From contig NZ_AP018042.1 of the NCBI RefSeq assembly GCF_002356295.1, forward strand, positions 2,016,361 to 2,080,360: a stretch of 64,000 nucleotides of DNA. The letters run 5' to 3'. This stretch comes from Labilibaculum antarcticum. Lineage in GTDB: Bacteria > Bacteroidota > Bacteroidia > Bacteroidales > Marinifilaceae. Both the position numbers and the translations under genes were made by a program. Positions 61,245 to 64,000 of the stretch are shown here, in pieces. The notes under the pieces are model-generated. The model saw only the letters and a program-made list of their open reading frames with translations. It was not told the DNA's origin and did not search any database. How positions within the stretch are numbered: the stretch's first letter is position 1; each line of letters begins with the position of its first letter.

Positions 61245-61397
61245 TTAATTGTTAACAATAATATTATACATTTCATTTGGCGTAAGATAATGTAGATGTT
61301 TTCTAGATCTGTTCTTTAATTTATCTTGCACCCGTTTGACTTTATCAGTTGTTATTTCCTCAAAAGAAGAGCCTTTAGGAAAATATGGACTAATTAA
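61245..61397 (-). pseudogene. IS30-family transposase C-terminal remnant
   Basis: Reading the minus strand gives LISPYFPKGSSFEEIT, then TTDKVKRVQDKLKNRSRKHL and HYLTPNEMYN with a stop at 61245. This matches the IS30 transposase C-terminus (LIRQYFPKGTxFxxIT ... LNxRPRKxLxYxTPxE). A stop codon interrupts the frame at 61398-61400, where the conserved catalytic Glu region should be, so only about 50 residues remain. It lies between the GH20 and metallophosphoesterase genes. Confidence 0.8.
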
Positions 61398-61458
61398 TCA
61401 TCTAGCTATTTTAGCTCTTCCTCTTTAAAAACTAATCCAAAGTTACAACTCCATCAAA

Positions 61459-62448
61459 CTACAATTTTTTAGAAAAGAATGGCCCTGTAAGAAATAATTT
61501 GCGATCTTCTTTTGTTCGTTTACAAGTAACCACATCCACAAACTTATTGGTTATTCGCACCACGGCAAAAGAGGCCTCTCCATCCGAGTCATGCCATACA
61601 TTATTAACATGAAAGACATCAATACCTCTCCATTTAATATTTGCGGCCACATGATGATGACCAGCAAATATGCCAACGATATTGTATTTTGAGATGATAT
61701 TATAATATTTCTCCAGTTGCTTCCCATCAAATTCCTCAATACCAGATTCGATAAAACCATAATGCTGAAAAATAACCACAGGTCTTCCATCAGAGGCATA
61801 AGTAGCCAGATCTTTTTCCAACCACTGAAGACTGGAATGCTGTCCAAAGGTGGTATTTCCAGGATAGAGCTGACCTTGAATCAAATGCACCCCATCCCAG
61901 TCCCATGAATAGTTGCGTGATAATTCATCATAATTAGTTACGGGAGCGGGGGCCTTTTTCCCTTTATGTCGAGCATCCACATATTGAAGCATCATATTAC
62001 GACGTTTTAGATCTTCTCCATCAATTAATGGATTCAATGGATGAAGATCATGATTACCAAGTCCGATATAGCAATCGTAATTTATTTGTTTTTTACCCTT
62101 TCCTTTTTCATAACGCATCTTAAAAAAATCTAATGCCAAGGGATGTGCCTTATTGGTAATATCACCAGAAATAATCACTCCCCGTATATTTGAAATCAAA
62201 TCATCGACACCTTCAAAATTGGTTTCCTTTCCATCTAACATATCAGGATATTTAAAATATCCATCCACTCTATTTATTGCTTGTACATGCAAAAACTCAT
62301 GATCTTCAGGAGGCTCATCAAAGTGCAGATCAGATGTAACAATGAAAGAAACATCGAACTTCGAATTTTGGGCACAACACAATTTCCCAAACAAGAAAGT
62401 TGTCAAAAATAAAAAGACAACAATTAAAATATAACTTTTCCTATTCAT
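61459..62448 (-). CDS. secreted metallophosphoesterase
   Basis: 329 residues from ATG 62448, signal peptide ending LFGKLCCAQ. Calcineurin-like phosphoesterase motifs: IVTSDLHFD (DxH), VIISGDITNK (GDxxx), GLGNHDLHP (GNHD), HYGF and FAGHHHVAAN (GHxH). The substrate is unclear. The gene is inside the GH20/nagB cluster and about 110 bp behind nagB, so a role in sugar-phosphate or phosphodiester use is possible. The frame extends to 62499 but the extra residues precede the signal peptide. Confidence 0.88.
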   Translation of the reverse strand: MNRKSYILIVVFLFLTTFLFGKLCCAQNSKFDVSFIVTSDLHFDEPPEDHEFLHVQAINRVDGYFKYPDMLDGKETNFEGVDDLISNIRGVIISGDITNKAHPLALDFFKMRYEKGKGKKQINYDCYIGLGNHDLHPLNPLIDGEDLKRRNMMLQYVDARHKGKKAPAPVTNYDELSRNYSWDWDGVHLIQGQLYPGNTTFGQHSSLQWLEKDLATYASDGRPVVIFQHYGFIESGIEEFDGKQLEKYYNIISKYNIVGIFAGHHHVAANIKWRGIDVFHVNNVWHDSDGEASFAVVRITNKFVDVVTCKRTKEDRKLFLTGPFFSKKL

Positions 62449-62561
62449 AATAATATTTTTACTAATCAACTTAAAATCTGTTTCAGAATGTTTTGCCATA
62501 ATTTATGGCATAAGAATTTCGAGCATAACCATTGTACCAACAAATGTATCAGGTCAATACC

Positions 62562-63401
62562 CTACACATTCGATAATAGATCAAAATGAGAACCCCAAAG
62601 ACAACTTGGATCAGAATATTCCTTTCCTATACTTTTAAAATACTTGTAGGTGCTAACTTTTAAATCGAGCGTAGCATCTTCATCACAAATAATTTTCCCA
62701 TTAGCATGCAATTGCAAGGCACTAATAGTCCACATATGATTTACGCCATCTTCTATTGCTTTTTTCAAGGCTCTTGATTTGTTGTGTCCATTCACAATAA
62801 TTATCACCTCTCGGGCATCCATTACTGTACGAACCCCAACTGTTAATGCATATTTCGGCACTGCATTAATATCGTTTCCAAAAAACCTAGAATTGGCTAT
62901 TCGTGTATCATAAGTTAGTGTCTTTACTCGAGTTCGAGAATCCAAAGATGATCCAGGTTCATTAAAGGCAATATGTCCGTCAAAACCAATTCCACCCAAA
63001 AAGAGATCAATTCCTCCCATTGCTTTTATCTTTTCCTCATACCGTATGCATTCTTTTTTTGCATCTGAAACATTTCCATTAAGTATATTCACATTCTCTT
63101 CTGGAATATCTACTGATGAAAAGAAATTATTCCACATAAAACTTTTATAGCTCTCTGGATGATTTTCTGTAAGTCCCATGTATTCATCCATATTAAAGGT
63201 TACTACATTTTTGAAAGATACTTTCCCTTCATCATGTAATTTAATTAGTTCCCTATATGTTCCCAGTGGTGATGAACCTGTAGGTAAACCTAAAACAAAA
63301 GGTCGGTCAGCTGTGGGATTAAACAGGTCAATTCTGCGAACAATATAATTTGCAGTCCATTTAGAAATGGTATTATAATCGGGTAAAATGATAACTTGCA
63401 T
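62562..63401 (-). CDS. nagB: glucosamine-6-phosphate deaminase
   Basis: Converts glucosamine-6-phosphate to fructose-6-phosphate and ammonia, cytoplasmic, 279 residues. Signature blocks: [27 protein letters not shown] (catalytic Asp/Glu region), [27 protein letters not shown] (in blocks), [15 protein letters not shown] and [13 protein letters not shown]. It links the extracellular GH20 product to central metabolism. 79 bp from the glycosidase gene that follows on the same strand upstream. Confidence 0.96.
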   Translation of the reverse strand: MQVIILPDYNTISKWTANYIVRRIDLFNPTADRPFVLGLPTGSSPLGTYRELIKLHDEGKVSFKNVVTFNMDEYMGLTENHPESYKSFMWNNFFSSVDIPEENVNILNGNVSDAKKECIRYEEKIKAMGGIDLFLGGIGFDGHIAFNEPGSSLDSRTRVKTLTYDTRIANSRFFGNDINAVPKYALTVGVRTVMDAREVIIIVNGHNKSRALKKAIEDGVNHMWTISALQLHANGKIICDEDATLDLKVSTYKYFKSIGKEYSDPSCLWGSHFDLLSNV

Positions 63402-63479
63402 AAGTCTTTTTATTTTTTCTTTAATAGCCTGTTTATAATGAAACGTAGTATGATAGATAGGCTTGAATTAATACAATGC

Positions 63480-64000
63480 CTATTTATCAGACAATTCTAT
63501 TTCGATCTGCTGTACTCCAAATAGGCTACTCTGAATAAAGGGCTTACCTTCCTTACCATTTATTTTACAACTCACAATATTACTTCCTGTCCCCTTTAGT
63601 ATTATATTTAAAGTAACGTTTCTGTACTTAAGATTAATTAGACGAAAATCATTAATATCTTCAGACATGTATGGTTTAAAACCAATACCATCTTTACTAA
63701 ATTCCATTCCAATAATATCCAATAGTAGCATTCTAATATATGCTGTAGCACTCCAACTCTGCCTGTCTGCACAGAACCATTCTTCCCAGTTTTTGTGAAT
63801 AGGTTCTTGAATTCCACCGTATGCCATACCAGTTTTAGGATGATAAATTTCCACAAACTGCTTATCTCTTAATGCATGCTCCGTTAGATTTTTAAATTCA
63901 GAAAGGAAAATTTCTTCTTGATTATACTTCATTGCAGCATCAGCCCAAAAACCCTGCACATGAGGCCAAACCGTTCCGCTATGTCTTCCATAACTATCTA
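63480..64000 (-). CDS. six-hairpin (MGH1-like) glycosidase, C-terminal part; start outside window
   Basis: The frame stays open to base 64000. Visible residues begin YGRHSGTVWPHVQGFWADAA, followed by EHALRDKQFVEIYHPKTG, DRQSWSATAYIRMLLLDIIGM and FKPYMSEDINDFRLINLKYRNVTLNI, the typical end of an (alpha/alpha)6 glycosidase with its small C-terminal beta domain. The nearest called gene is nagB, so an amino-sugar or linked glycan is likely the target. The family cannot be named from this fragment. Confidence 0.8.
   Translation of the reverse strand, partial: DSYGRHSGTVWPHVQGFWADAAMKYNQEEIFLSEFKNLTEHALRDKQFVEIYHPKTGMAYGGIQEPIHKNWEEWFCADRQSWSATAYIRMLLLDIIGMEFSKDGIGFKPYMSEDINDFRLINLKYRNVTLNIILKGTGSNIVSCKINGKEGKPFIQSSLFGVQQIEIELSDK

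Overview
The window is AT-rich chromosomal DNA of a member of the Bacteroidota. Evidence: a SusC/SusD pair with a one-protein hybrid two-component regulator, a type IX secretion (type B) sorting domain next to a PorP/SprF-type protein, many lipoproteins, few Shine-Dalgarno sequences, and promoters of the Bacteroidota type (TAnnTTTG at -7). A marine, facultatively or strictly anaerobic Marinilabiliales/Marinifilaceae-like organism fits the content (sulfatase, succinate dehydrogenase, reductive dehalogenase), but that placement is inference.

Layout. 1-12.9 kb is mostly housekeeping: the end of a PAS histidine kinase, a PlsC-like acyltransferase, an outer-membrane barrel, trpS, a YqaA/DedA-like membrane protein, rbfA, a LolC/E-type permease, two tandem secreted paralogues, a lone sulfatase lipoprotein, dusB and a CPBP membrane protease. 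13-26.3 kb holds a TonB C-terminal-domain protein with an unusual start, a lipoprotein, an RlpA-like protein, the sdhCAB operon (minus strand), an alpha/beta hydrolase, a 5'-nucleotidase lipoprotein, a Spy-like double LTxxQ protein and a dCMP deaminase/CtpA pair. A convergent gap at 20.7-21.3 kb holds an array of degenerate 21-bp repeats between inverted ends. 26.8-30.4 kb carries an Ig-repeat type IX cargo protein and a PorP-OmpA fusion.

31.5-48.6 kb is a polysaccharide utilization locus: two GH130 enzymes, a 1379-residue hybrid regulator, SusC/SusD, an MFS sugar transporter and two probable (alpha/alpha)6 glycosidases. The GH130 enzymes suggest phosphorolysis of manno-configured oligosaccharides imported by the MFS protein; the substrate cannot be fixed from sequence.

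49-55.5 kb is the most interesting part: a reductive dehalogenase locus on the minus strand (rdhA with Tat signal and two Fe-S motifs, an RdhB-like membrane anchor, an RdhC-like FMN-binding/CxxxCP membrane protein). Upstream lie a DUF3861 gene, a DUF4405 membrane protein gene and an AraC regulator gene. A 37-bp element is shared by the rdhA and DUF4405 promoters, each 22 bp from a TAnnTTTG box. This argues that the AraC protein coregulates both units.

56.1-64 kb has a comparatively GC-rich pyruvate kinase gene with a duplicated 30-bp element upstream, a 19-nt tRNA-Leu-like 3' fragment followed by a terminator (candidate att remnant), and then an amino-sugar cluster (GH20 hexosaminidase, metallophosphoesterase, nagB, start of a six-hairpin glycosidase) that contains an IS30 transposase remnant.
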